Assembly: GCF_000091305.1 (NCBI RefSeq) | Contig: NC_013929.1 | Span: 2,294,001-2,358,000 of the forward strand | Direction of reading: 5' to 3' | Length of the DNA stretch: 64,000 nucleotides | DNA from: Streptomyces scabiei 87.22 | GTDB lineage: Bacteria > Actinomycetota > Actinomycetes > Streptomycetales > Streptomycetaceae | Shown here: one piece after another, positions 50,071 through 58,007 of the stretch | How the letters are laid out: every line of letters begins with the position of its first letter | How positions within the stretch are numbered: position 1 is the stretch's first letter | Program-made: the position numbers and the translations under genes | The notes under the pieces: generated by a model | Database searches by the model: none | Told to the model about the DNA's origin: nothing | The model's input: only the letters and a program-made list of their open reading frames with translations

Positions 50071-50733
50071 GCGGCGGGTCGTCAGGGCGCACGCCACGGC
50101 GGTCGCGGCCGCCGTGAGCAGACCGGCCGCGACCAGCGGCAGGACGGGGACCGGGACGGCCGCCCGCCGCGAGCCGTCGACCAGGGCGGTGACCGCGATC
50201 CGGGCCGGGGAACCGGCCACGACCAGGGCCAGCAACGCCCCCAGCAGCAGGGAAGGCACGGACCGGCCCGGCGAGCGGAGCAGGGGCCAGTTCGTGAGCG
50301 CGCCGACGGCCGTGCCGAGGAGGGCGCAGGCCAGCGCGGCCAGCAGGCCGGCGCCCGCCGCGGGAAGCGACTCGACGCGGGTCTGGTGGTCCGTGCTCGT
50401 GGGCGCGCTGATGAGCGCGACGAGGACCGTGGCCGCCGTCCCGAGGAGCGCGGCCGCCGAGAACGCCACCAGCACACAGGCCAGGTGCGCGCGGCCGGGT
50501 CCGGCCGCGGCACCCGTGCAACTGCGGGCCGCGGGCGGCTCGTTGGTGACGCAGATCCGCATCAGCCAGGCGGCGACGGGCAGCAGCGCGGCGGCCGTGT
50601 AGCCGAGCGAGTCGAGCACCGGCTGCCCCTTCTGCACCCCGATGGCGAGGAACGCCGCGTACAGGATGACGGGCGGGAGCCAGCGCTGGGAGCGGACGAG
50701 GAGGGCCGCCTGGTAGCGGAGGAGGGCGTTCAT
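50062..50733 (-). CDS. ABC transporter permease
   Basis: A 223-residue integral membrane protein with about six hydrophobic segments (VILYAAFLAIGV, AALLPVAAWLMRI, LACVLVAFSAAALLGTAATVLVALI, LLAALACALLGTAVGAL, SLLLGALLALVVAG, VLPLVAAGLLTAAATAVACAL). It has no recognisable substrate signature. Its ATG overlaps the ATPase gene stop by 1 bp, so together they form a simple two-gene ABC exporter-type system. Confidence 0.85.
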   Translation of the reverse strand: MNALLRYQAALLVRSQRWLPPVILYAAFLAIGVQKGQPVLDSLGYTAAALLPVAAWLMRICVTNEPPAARSCTGAAAGPGRAHLACVLVAFSAAALLGTAATVLVALISAPTSTDHQTRVESLPAAGAGLLAALACALLGTAVGALTNWPLLRSPGRSVPSLLLGALLALVVAGSPARIAVTALVDGSRRAAVPVPVLPLVAAGLLTAAATAVACALTTRRSA

Positions 50734-51674
50734 CAGGCGCGTTCGCCTTCCAGTGCGGGTTCCGGTGCGGGGTCGGGTGCGGCCGGGGGCGCGGGTGCCT
50801 GGCCCACGCTCACCACGTGCCAGGGCGGGCGGGCCTCCAGCAGCGCCCTGAGCAGCGCGTCCGAGGCCGCCGCCGGGACGGTGAACCGGTGGGTCCCCGC
50901 GCCGCCCTCCTCGACCGTCGTCGCCAACTTCGCGATCTGCTCAGGTACTTGGTGCCCTGAGGCGCCGCTTCCCTCGACGACGACAGCGGCAGCGGCAGCG
51001 GCAGCGGCAGCGCGGGTGTCCTCCGCACCCGTCCCCGTCTCGTTCCCCTCCCGGAGCGCGAGCGCGCCCCCGACCACCGCGTAGACCGCGTCCGGCGCCC
51101 CCGCGAGCCGCCCCGGATCGTGGTCCACGAACACCACCGCGGCCCCGGCGGCGGTCCGCTCGACGACCACGCGCTCCAGCTCCTCCCGGGCGTCGGCGTC
51201 CAGCCCGGTCCACGCCTCGTCGAGGACGAGCAACTCCGGCGCGGCGAGCAGGGCCTGCGCCACGGCGACCTTCTGGCTGCTGCCCTTGGACAGCTCCTCC
51301 ATCGGCGTCCGGGCGTACTCGGCCGCTCCGAAGCGCTCCAGCCACTCGGTGGCGGCGCGGGCCGCGGCCGGGCGGTCGAGGCCGTGGACGGCACCGAGGT
51401 GGGTGAGGTACTCGGCGGCGGTGAACGGCAGCGCGGCGGGGAAGCGTTCGGGGACGTACGCCGTGCGCGGGCGCCCCGTGGCCCGGCCCACCGTGGGCGC
51501 GTCGAGTCCGGCGAGGACGCGGAGCAGCGTCGACTTGCCGGTGCCGTTCGCACCCTCGACCCGGGTCAGCGTGCCGGGGGCGATCTCCAGGTCGACATCG
51601 CGCAGCACCCAGGGGCCACGGAATCCGTAGCGGCGGCCGACACCTTCCAGCCTCAGCAGTAACTCACGTTCCAT
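50733..51674 (-). CDS. ABC transporter ATP-binding protein
   Basis: A 313-residue ATPase. Walker A is GANGTGKST, the signature-like motif is ELSKGSSQKVAVAQALL (LSxGxxQ form), and Walker B is LLVLDEAWTGLD followed by the VDHD His switch. A C-terminal extension of about 100 residues includes a poly-Ala run encoded by a 6-bp repeat (50984-51013) and a PHD-like THRFTVPAAASDALLRALLEA segment, perhaps regulatory. It pairs with the permease. ATG 51674. Confidence 0.9.
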   Translation of the reverse strand: MERELLLRLEGVGRRYGFRGPWVLRDVDLEIAPGTLTRVEGANGTGKSTLLRVLAGLDAPTVGRATGRPRTAYVPERFPAALPFTAAEYLTHLGAVHGLDRPAAARAATEWLERFGAAEYARTPMEELSKGSSQKVAVAQALLAAPELLVLDEAWTGLDADAREELERVVVERTAAGAAVVFVDHDPGRLAGAPDAVYAVVGGALALREGNETGTGAEDTRAAAAAAAAAVVVEGSGASGHQVPEQIAKLATTVEEGGAGTHRFTVPAAASDALLRALLEARPPWHVVSVGQAPAPPAAPDPAPEPALEGERA

Positions 51675-51733
51675 GGCCCCATCCTCGTACAGACGGGCGA
51701 GTGCGGGTCGGGGGAGGGCCCCTTTTCGCCTGG

Positions 51734-51739
51734 CAGACT
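51734..51739 (+). promoter_or_regulatory. -10 element of likely leaderless pth2-like gene
   Basis: CAGACT, ending 6 bases before GTG 51746. The same hexamer and spacing occur before the RibD-type gene. No ribosome site lies in the gap, so a leaderless mRNA is likely. Confidence 0.5.
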
Positions 51740-51745
51740 GGGCGG

Positions 51746-52498
51746 GTGACCACGAGCGACCCGACCCCCGACCCCGCCCCCGCTGCCTCCTCCGCTGCCG
51801 CCCAGGACAGTCCCTTCCGGGACGAGCGGACCTCGCGCGACGAGGGGCCGCAGTTCGTTCTGCCCCTGGTCGCGCGCATCGAGCGGGGGGCTCCGCCGGC
51901 GCGTACGGACGCGTTGGAGACGGCGGCGCGGGCGGTACTCGTGATGCTCGGCGACGCGCGGTCGCTCGGCGACGGAGAGTGGGCCGAGGCGATGCGCGGC
52001 TGGCAGGACGCCCGGATCCGCAAGGTGGTCCGGCGGGCGCGGGGCGCGGAGTGGCGGCGGGCCGAGGCACTGCCGGGGATCACCGTGGCGGGCAAGTCGG
52101 CGGAGGTACGCGTCTTCCCGCCGGTCCCGCTGGACGGCTGGCCCAAGGATCTGGCCCGCCTCCAGGTCTCGGGCACGGACCTCGACGACCCGGAACCGCC
52201 GGCCGGGCCCGACCCCGCCGCGCCGGTCCTCTGGCTGAACCCCGGGGTGGAGATGTCGGCGGGCAAGGCCATGGCCCAGGCCGGTCACGGCGCCCAGCTC
52301 GCCTGGTGGGACCTGGACGACCGGGCCCGCGCCGCCTGGCGGGACGCGGGCTTCCCCCTCGCGGTGCGTACCGCCGCCCCGCCCCTCTGGGAGACCCTCA
52401 CCACCAGCGGCCTCCCCCTCGTCCGCGACGCCGGCTTCACCGAGGTCGCCCCCGGCTCCAGCACGGTGGTCGCGGATCACCGCCCCCTGCGCACCTGA
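51746..52498 (+). CDS. Peptidyl-tRNA hydrolase Pth2-type protein
   Basis: A 250-residue protein. The C-terminal 110 residues match the Pth2 fold (VLWLNPGVEMSAGKAMAQAGHGAQLAWWDLDDRARAAWRDAGFPLAVRTA...LPLVRDAGFTEVAPGSSTVVA), with the Lys and Gly-rich start of the catalytic helix. The N-terminal half is a separate actinobacterial domain (FVLPLVARIERGAPPARTDALETAARAVLVMLGD) of unknown function. It may hydrolyse peptidyl-tRNA, but the fusion suggests a specialised role. GTG 51746 fits a leaderless start. Confidence 0.85.
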   Translation: MTTSDPTPDPAPAASSAAAQDSPFRDERTSRDEGPQFVLPLVARIERGAPPARTDALETAARAVLVMLGDARSLGDGEWAEAMRGWQDARIRKVVRRARGAEWRRAEALPGITVAGKSAEVRVFPPVPLDGWPKDLARLQVSGTDLDDPEPPAGPDPAAPVLWLNPGVEMSAGKAMAQAGHGAQLAWWDLDDRARAAWRDAGFPLAVRTAAPPLWETLTTSGLPLVRDAGFTEVAPGSSTVVADHRPLRT

Positions 52499-52575
52499 AC
52501 CCCGGGCCCGCTACCCGTCCCTGCGCCAGGGGCTGCGTCCTTCGTCTCCGGCTGCGGGCCGGCGGGGGCCGGTCA

Positions 52576-52668
52576 CGCAGTTCCCCGCGCCCCTGAAAAG
52601 CAGGGGCTGCGCCCCGTGCTTTTCGTCCCTGAGCGGCCGTAGGCCCTCAAGGGGCGCGGGGAACTGCG
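52576..52668. repeat. Dispersed 'GTTCCCCGCGCCCC' palindrome, copy 2
   Basis: Arms 52576-52594 and 52650-52668 are perfect 19-bp inverted repeats sharing the core CGCAGTTCCCCGCGCCCCT with copy 1 at 20394-20538. The following GCAGGGGCTGCGCCCC segment is shared as well. The interior is shorter here (about 55 bases). It lies after the pth2-like gene and may end that transcript. Confidence 0.8.
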
Positions 52669-52857
52669 CGACCAGCCCCCCACCCACCCGCAGCCGAACA
52701 GCCGACCCCTCGCCGCCCGCACCGGTCCGCACCGGCCCACACCCGCCCGCGCCCCGCTGAATCGTGTCCGCCTCCACTGGGTGTCCACAGGTCGTTCGAA
52801 GGCCGTTGAACAACTCCGCCGCCCCGCGCGTATCTTCCGGCACTGGCCACGTAACTG

Positions 52858-52874
52858 CCCCAACGACCAGTTGG
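52858..52874 (+). promoter_or_regulatory. CCAAC-N5-GTTGG dyad before first DUF4142 gene
   Basis: CCCCAACGACCAGTTGG, 21 bases before the TTG start and 8 bases before the ribosome site. It is nearly identical to the element at 53609-53625 at an almost equal distance from the next DUF4142 gene. An operator or leader structure common to both genes is likely. Confidence 0.6.
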
Positions 52875-52895
52875 CATCATCCGGGAGGAATCACC

Positions 52896-53504
52896 TTGGC
52901 GCGTTTCAACGGCTCGCTCATCGCCGGCCTGGCTCTCGTCGTCACCGTAGGCGCCCTGGCGTTTCCCGTTTGGTCCTATGCCGACCGCTCGGGCACCGCT
53001 CAGGCCAACATGGCCGCCGGCACGGTGAACACCCAGTGGGGGCCGCTGACGGCCTCCGACCGGGATCTCATCATCCGCGTACGCCTCGCGGGACTGTGGG
53101 AGCTGCCCGCCGCCGAGAAGGCGATGGCGCGGTCGAGCAGCCCGAAGGTGAAGGAGGCGGCGGACCACCTGATCGTGGGCCACAAGGACCTCGACGAGCG
53201 GGTGCGGGCGGTGGCGACCCAGCTGGGCGTCGAGCTGCCGAACGTGCCGAACGAGCAGCAGCAGGGCTTCCTCCAGCAGATGGACAACGCCACGGACGAC
53301 CAGTTCGACCGGGTGTGGGCCAACCTGCTGCGCTCCGCGCACGGCAAGATCTTCCCGGCCATCGGGACGATCCGGAACCAGACCGAGAACACCCTGGTGC
53401 GCAAGCTGGCCTCGGACACCAACCAGACGGTGCTGGACCACATCACGATGCTGGAGAAGACCGGTCAGGTCGACTTCGACGCGATCGCCAACGGCACGAT
53501 CTGA
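52896..53504 (+). CDS. DUF4142 exported protein, paralogue 1
   Basis: A 202-residue protein with an uncleaved or weakly cleaved N-terminal signal (LIAGLALVVTVGALAFPVWSYADRSG). The DUF4142 four-helix domain contains the shared motifs [42 protein letters not shown] and [39 protein letters not shown]. It contains no Cys. The TTG at 52896 has GGGAGGA 6 bases upstream. It is probably anchored on the outer face of the membrane. Function unknown; DUF4142 resembles ferritin-like helical bundles, but His/Glu metal ligands are not obviously conserved here. Confidence 0.88.
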   Translation: MARFNGSLIAGLALVVTVGALAFPVWSYADRSGTAQANMAAGTVNTQWGPLTASDRDLIIRVRLAGLWELPAAEKAMARSSSPKVKEAADHLIVGHKDLDERVRAVATQLGVELPNVPNEQQQGFLQQMDNATDDQFDRVWANLLRSAHGKIFPAIGTIRNQTENTLVRKLASDTNQTVLDHITMLEKTGQVDFDAIANGTI

Positions 53505-53608
53505 CCCGTCCCCGGCCCCGCCCCGGGCGGAGGCCGCGGACCACCGGACACACCCGGCGGTCGTCTTCCGCACCAGCGGTCACCCCTCACCCCCAAGCAA
53601 CAGTCAGA

Positions 53609-53625
53609 CCCCAACGATCAGTTGG
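53609..53625 (+). promoter_or_regulatory. CCAAC-N5-GTTGG dyad before second DUF4142 gene
   Basis: CCCCAACGATCAGTTGG, one base different from the copy at 52858-52874, 19 bases before the TTG start. Only the dyad and the CGGGAGG/CGGAGG ribosome region are conserved between the two leaders, which points to function. Confidence 0.6.
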
Positions 53626-53644
53626 TTTCCTCCCGGAGGCTCTT

Positions 53645-54448
53645 TTGCGACGCTCGAAGGGCTCAGTCCTCGTCGCCCTGGCGATCGCCGGCACGCTCAC
53701 CGCGGTCGCCTATCCCGTCTTCTACTCGTACCCCAACCGCAACGCGACGGCCGCGGCCGCGCTCACCGGTGACACGGTGACCACGCAGTGGGGGCCGCTC
53801 ACCCCCGGCGACCGCGACCTGCTCATCCGCGTGCGGCTGGCGGGACTGTGGGAGCTGCCGGCCGGGCAGCAGGCCCTGGAGCGCAGCGGCAGCAAGTCCG
53901 TCAGGGAGGCCGCGGACCACCTGATCAAGGGCCACACCGACCTGGACAAGCGGTCCCGGGTCATCGCGGCCAAGCTGGGCGTCGAGCTGCCGAACCAGCC
54001 GACGGCGGAGCAGCAGGGCTTCCTGGACCAGATGACGGCCGCCAAGACCGAGGCCGACTACAACAAGGTCTGGGCGAACCTGCTGCGGACCGCCCACGGC
54101 AAGATCTTCCCGGCGATCGCCTCCGTGCGGAACTCCACCCGCAACTCGCTGATCCGCCAGCTGGCCTCCGACGCCAACCAGACCGTGCTGGACCACATCA
54201 CGATCCTGGAGGCCACCGGCGAGGTCGACTTCGCGACCATCGCGCAGAACTCGGTCACCGGTACCGCGAGCCCCACCGGCCCGCCGCCGCCCGTCGCCGG
54301 CCAGGTGCCGCCGGCCGCGCCCCCGGCCGTCCCGTCCACCAACCCGGACACCCAGTCCAAGCCGTCGCCCTTCGAGTCCGCGGTGCCCACCGGCCGCCCC
54401 GACCCGGAGGAGATCAACAAGGACCAGGGCCAGCCGGCGGTCCAGTAG
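53645..54448 (+). CDS. DUF4142 exported protein, paralogue 2
   Basis: A 267-residue protein with signal segment ([27 protein letters not shown]) and a DUF4142 domain very like paralogue 1 ([84 protein letters not shown]). A Pro/Ala/Thr-rich, probably wall-spanning tail of about 60 residues follows. TTG 53645 follows CGGAGG. It lies about 140 bases after paralogue 1, and the shared leader dyad suggests duplication with its control region. Confidence 0.88.
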   Translation: MRRSKGSVLVALAIAGTLTAVAYPVFYSYPNRNATAAAALTGDTVTTQWGPLTPGDRDLLIRVRLAGLWELPAGQQALERSGSKSVREAADHLIKGHTDLDKRSRVIAAKLGVELPNQPTAEQQGFLDQMTAAKTEADYNKVWANLLRTAHGKIFPAIASVRNSTRNSLIRQLASDANQTVLDHITILEATGEVDFATIAQNSVTGTASPTGPPPPVAGQVPPAAPPAVPSTNPDTQSKPSPFESAVPTGRPDPEEINKDQGQPAVQ

Positions 54449-54471
54449 CGGGCGCGGCACACAGCTCGACG

Positions 54472-54506
54472 AAAGCTCAGCGAAAAAGCTCAGCGGAAAG
54501 CTCAAA
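54472..54506 (+). repeat. Three AAAGCTCA direct repeats upstream of DUF692 gene
   Basis: AAAGCTCA begins at 54472, 54485 and 54497; the first two extend to AAAGCTCAGCG. They lie 140-175 bases before the DUF692 start, in an AT-richer patch. Possible regulator sites. Confidence 0.5.
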
Positions 54507-54645
54507 TGTTGCTCTGAAGGTCCCCTCCCAGGGGTTCGGTCCCGTGTACCGGGGCCATGACTCCGTCACACCGCAGCACAGGTCCGCCGTGAGGAGACGC
54601 ACAGGGTCTGGTGAAGCCGTGGCCGATGTGACCGTGGAGGGGACG

Positions 54646-55977
54646 ATGGAGCAGATCGCACAGTTGGGGACGGGGATCGGCTGGCGGCCGGAGATCGCCG
54701 ACGCCGTCGAGCGCATGGCGGGGTCGGGCGGTGTCGACTGGGTCGAGGTCGTCGCCGAGAACGTCTGTCCCGGCCATGTGCACGAGTCGCTGCTGCGGCT
54801 GCGCGAGCGCGGGGTGACGGTGGTGCCGCACGGTGTCTCCCTGGGTCTCGGCGGCGCCGACCGCCCCGACGAGCAGCGCCTGCGCTCCCTCGCCGAGCGC
54901 GCGGAGATTCTGGGCGCCCCCCTCGTGACGGAACACATCGCGTTCGTCCGGGCCGGGGGCGCCCTCACCGCGTCCCCGCTGCTGGAGGCCGGGCACCTGC
55001 TGCCGGTGCCGCGCACCCGGGACGCCCTCGACGTGCTGTGCGAGAACGTCCGCATCGCCCAGGACGCGCTGCCCGTGCCGCTCGCGCTGGAGAACATCGC
55101 CGCCCTGATCAACTGGCCGGGCGAGGACATGACCGAGGGGCAGTTCCTCTACGACCTCGTCGACCGCACCGGCGTCCGGCTCCTCATCGACGTGGCGAAC
55201 CTGCACACCAACCACGTCAACCGGGGCGAGGACCCGGCGAAGGCGCTCGACGAGCTGCCGGTCGAGGCCATCGCGTACGTCCATGTCGCGGGCGGCTTCG
55301 AGCGGGACGGCGTCTGGCACGACAGCCACGCCCACCCGGTCCCCCTGCAGGTCCTCGACGTCCTCGCCGACCTCGCCTCCCGGGTGACCCCGCCGGGCGT
55401 CCTGCTGGAGCGCGACGACAACTTCCCCGAGCCGGGCGAGCTGGAGCGGGAGCTGGCGTCCGTCCGGGGCGTGCTGGAGAAGGCCGAGGTACGCGACTCC
55501 GGGACGGCGTCCCTCGCCACCGGGACGGCATCCGCCGCCGAGGCCGAGCCTGCCGCCGAGCCCGTCGCCCGGCAGCGGCTCGCGCTCGCGCAGGCCGCGC
55601 TGCTGTCGGCGCTGGTCGCGGGGACGCCGGTGCCCGAGGGGTTCGACCGGGTGCGGCTGGGCGTCCAGGCACGGTCCCTCGCGGCCAAGCGGGCGGACGT
55701 CGTGGCGAAGGTGGCGCCGGAGCTGCCGGAGATCCTCGGCCCGTCGTACCGTCCGACGTTCGTGGCGTACGCGCAGGGCCACCCGATGACCGACGGCTAC
55801 CGGCGCGACGCCCTGTCCTTCGCCGAGCACGTGCTGCTGACCGGCCGTCCCGACGACGCGGACGTCCTGCGCGAGGTGCGCCACTGGTGGCTGGAGCGCT
55901 CGGGCCCCGCCCCGCTGTCCCGGCGCCCCGCGGCCCGGCTGGCCCGCGCCACCCGCAGGGTGCTGCTGCGCCGCTGA
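54646..55977 (+). CDS. DUF692 (MNIO-type) protein with extra C-terminal domain
   Basis: A 443-residue protein. Residues 1-280 are the DUF692 TIM barrel of multinuclear non-haem iron oxygenases. Visible motifs are GIGWRPE (10-16), E38N39, [10 protein letters not shown] with H62, E96H97, LALENI with E149N150, [12 protein letters not shown] (D182, N185), H213VAGG, D226SHAHPV (H228, H230) and LLERDDNFP (E255, D257). These are the usual metal and substrate positions. After an Ala/Glu linker, residues 310-443 form a helical domain that takes the place of the separate recognition partner (DUF2063-like) of other systems. ATG 54646 has GGAGGGG. Known relatives modify Cys, Asp or Asn in peptides; the substrate here is unknown. 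Confidence 0.88.
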   Translation: MEQIAQLGTGIGWRPEIADAVERMAGSGGVDWVEVVAENVCPGHVHESLLRLRERGVTVVPHGVSLGLGGADRPDEQRLRSLAERAEILGAPLVTEHIAFVRAGGALTASPLLEAGHLLPVPRTRDALDVLCENVRIAQDALPVPLALENIAALINWPGEDMTEGQFLYDLVDRTGVRLLIDVANLHTNHVNRGEDPAKALDELPVEAIAYVHVAGGFERDGVWHDSHAHPVPLQVLDVLADLASRVTPPGVLLERDDNFPEPGELERELASVRGVLEKAEVRDSGTASLATGTASAAEAEPAAEPVARQRLALAQAALLSALVAGTPVPEGFDRVRLGVQARSLAAKRADVVAKVAPELPEILGPSYRPTFVAYAQGHPMTDGYRRDALSFAEHVLLTGRPDDADVLREVRHWWLERSGPAPLSRRPAARLARATRRVLLRR

Positions 55978-56012
55978 GCCGGGGCCCCGTCCGAGTGTGC
56001 TGCGATTAACAG

Positions 56013-56033
56013 ACCCGTGTCCCGCGCACGGGT
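56013..56033 (+). terminator. Hairpin after DUF692 gene
   Basis: Arms ACCCGTG and CACGGGT (7 bp) with a 7-base loop, 36 bases downstream of the stop and followed by TT. A moderate terminator candidate. Confidence 0.55.
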
Positions 56034-56225
56034 TTACCGTCGCGTGTGACCCGTTTGCGACCGATTGGTCCAGCGAGCCGCTCACCCTGTTCGGCGGGTT
56101 TTGTCCCCTCCTCAACCGTTCCTCCGCATACGGCAGTTGGCGCGGACCGGGCAGTAACATACCGGTCCGTAGGCCGACAAGCACCCGCCGCGCATCCGCG
56201 TGCGGTGCCGCGAGCAGGAGGCGCC

Positions 56226-57002
56226 ATGCGAACCACCAGGGGCAGGGGAGGATTCTTCAGTGGTACAGGACTCATCGTCGCCGGACTGACGGCGACGCTC
56301 GTCGCGCTGGTCTTCCCGGTCTGGTCGTACGCGGACCGCTCCGGCACCGGCGTCAGCGTCCTCAACGCGACGACCATGACGACGCGGTACGGTCCGCTGT
56401 CCGCCCTGGACCGCGACTTCATCACGAAGGTCAGGCTGGCCGGGCTGTGGGAACTGCCCGCCGGACAGCAGGCCGAGACGAAGGGCGACACGGCGGCCGT
56501 ACGGACCGCCGGTGAGCACCTCATCGAGGGGCACACCTTCCTCGACGCCCGCGTCCGTGACGTCGCGGCGCGCCTGAACGTGCCCCTGCCCAACCAGCCC
56601 AGCGACCAGCAGAAGCAGTGGCTGGCCACCCTGGACGCGGCGCGGGGCGAGACCTACGACCGCGAGTTCGCCAACATCCTGCGGCTGGCGCACGGCAGGG
56701 TCTTCTCCGTGGTCGCCCAGGTCCGCGCCACCACCCGCAACTCCCTGGTCCGCGCCCTCGCCGACGACGCCAACACCACCGTCCTCGACCACATCAGGGT
56801 CCTGGAGGCCACCGGCCTCGTCGACTACGACGCGATCGCCCGCGACACCGCCTCCGCGAGCGCCCCGCCCCTGACCAGTTCCCCGGCCCCGCCGGCCGAC
56901 GGGCAGGCCGGCCCCGGCTCCCCGGTCCCGGTGACCCCCTCCCCGACCCCGTCGGCCTACTCCCTGCCACCGGCCGCCAACGGGCCCTCGGACGACGGCT
57001 GA
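56226..57002 (+). CDS. DUF4142 exported protein, paralogue 3
   Basis: A 258-residue protein with signal segment (GTGLIVAGLTATLVALVFPVWSYADRSG). The DUF4142 domain shares [31 protein letters not shown] and NILRLAHGRVFSVVAQVRATTRNSLVRALADDANTTVLDHIRVLEATGLVDYDAIA. It is less similar to the other two than they are to each other and ends in a Pro/Ser-rich tail. ATG 56226 has AGGAGG 4 bases upstream. Its leader shows only a CAGTTGG half of the dyad seen before paralogues 1 and 2. Confidence 0.88.
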   Translation: MRTTRGRGGFFSGTGLIVAGLTATLVALVFPVWSYADRSGTGVSVLNATTMTTRYGPLSALDRDFITKVRLAGLWELPAGQQAETKGDTAAVRTAGEHLIEGHTFLDARVRDVAARLNVPLPNQPSDQQKQWLATLDAARGETYDREFANILRLAHGRVFSVVAQVRATTRNSLVRALADDANTTVLDHIRVLEATGLVDYDAIARDTASASAPPLTSSPAPPADGQAGPGSPVPVTPSPTPSAYSLPPAANGPSDDG

Positions 57003-57134
57003 AGCACCGCACGTCACCCCGCGGCCTGGCAATTGCGGGCCGAGGGCGCGTACAAACGGGCGAGACCGGGAACCTTCCCTCAGGATTCCGGTCAACGCCT
57101 GCCGCCGCTCCGGGCGGGCCCGTAGAAACACGCC

Positions 57135-57902
57135 ATGCTCTGGGTCCTCTTCCTCCTCCTGGCCTGGGCCGCCGCCGGCGTCTCCTGTGCCCGACTCTGC
57201 CTGACCTCGCTGCGGGCGGCCGCCGCAGCCGACGACATCCGGGCGGACCACGTCCACCACTGCCACCGGCTCACCCTGTACGAGGCGGCGTTCCTGTCGG
57301 GCGGCCCGGCGCGCGTCGCCGACCTCACCCTCGTCGCCATGGCCCGCCAGCGCCGGCTCCTCCTCGCCCACACCGGCTGGGTGACCGTCGTGGACCCCGT
57401 GGGCCGGGACGAGATGGAACGCGCCGTCATCGGCGCGACAGGCCCGGACGGACAGTCCCTGATAGCCCCCGTACGCCGGGCCGCCGCGGCCGCCGAGGCC
57501 GTCCGGCACCTCTCCGACCGGCTCGTCGCGGCCGGACTGGCCGTACCGGACGCCGCACGCACGGGCGTGGCCGACGCGGTCACCCAGGTACGGGGGGCCG
57601 CGCTCGGTGTGTGCGGCCTCGGGGCGCTGGCGCTGATGCTGCCCTCGCAGGGGTTCGCCGAGCACCGGGCGCTGGTGGCGCTGTGGTTCGCGCTGCCGCT
57701 GGTGCTGACGCTCAGCTGCCTGGTCATCGCACGGATCGAGGGGCCGCCGGGCACGCGGTGGGCGTCGCCGGAGGGCACGCGGGTGCTCAACGCGGTGCTG
57801 GGGCGGAACGGGGGCGACGTCCCGGACCTGGTCTCGGTGGCCGTCCGGGGTGTGGGGGCGGTGGGCTCTCCCGAACTGCGGGCGGCGTTCGAACAGCGGT
57901 GA
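57135..57902 (+). CDS. TIGR04222-like membrane protein
   Basis: A 255-residue protein with an N-terminal hydrophobic segment (LWVLFLLLAWAAAGVSCARLCLTSL), a cytoplasmic TIGR04222-type core (LTLYEAAFLSGGPARVADLTLVAMARQRRLLLAHTGWVTVV) and two C-terminal membrane segments (GVCGLGALALMLPS and LWFALPLVLTLSCLVIARI). TIGR04222 proteins often end in a Gly/Cys-rich tail, which is missing here (it ends ELRAAFEQR). As I recall, such proteins occur near DUF692 enzymes, which makes this the likeliest functional partner. No clear ribosome site at ATG 57135. Confidence 0.78.
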   Translation: MLWVLFLLLAWAAAGVSCARLCLTSLRAAAAADDIRADHVHHCHRLTLYEAAFLSGGPARVADLTLVAMARQRRLLLAHTGWVTVVDPVGRDEMERAVIGATGPDGQSLIAPVRRAAAAAEAVRHLSDRLVAAGLAVPDAARTGVADAVTQVRGAALGVCGLGALALMLPSQGFAEHRALVALWFALPLVLTLSCLVIARIEGPPGTRWASPEGTRVLNAVLGRNGGDVPDLVSVAVRGVGAVGSPELRAAFEQR

Positions 57903-58007
57903 CACCGTAGGGGCACACGGCGGCGACACCGTCCGCCGGTGCTTTACTTTCGCCCCCTTCCGCACCAAACATCCCTGTGACGCTGTCGTGCTTCGGAGGG
58001 ATTCGCC

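Larger units (their letters stand above)
52499..52895. other. 397-base intergenic region with repeat and regulatory leader
   Basis: Contains the second dispersed palindrome (52576-52668), then about 190 bases leading to the first DUF4142 gene. These include an AT-richer patch around 52750-52810 and the CCAAC-N5-GTTGG dyad. No gene seen. Confidence 0.6.

Noticed and set aside
53788..54645. Upstream extension of the DUF692 frame by about 286 codons
   Set aside because: It overlaps paralogue 2 of DUF4142 in another frame and is low-complexity. ATG 54646 has a proper ribosome site and gives the normal DUF692 N-terminus.
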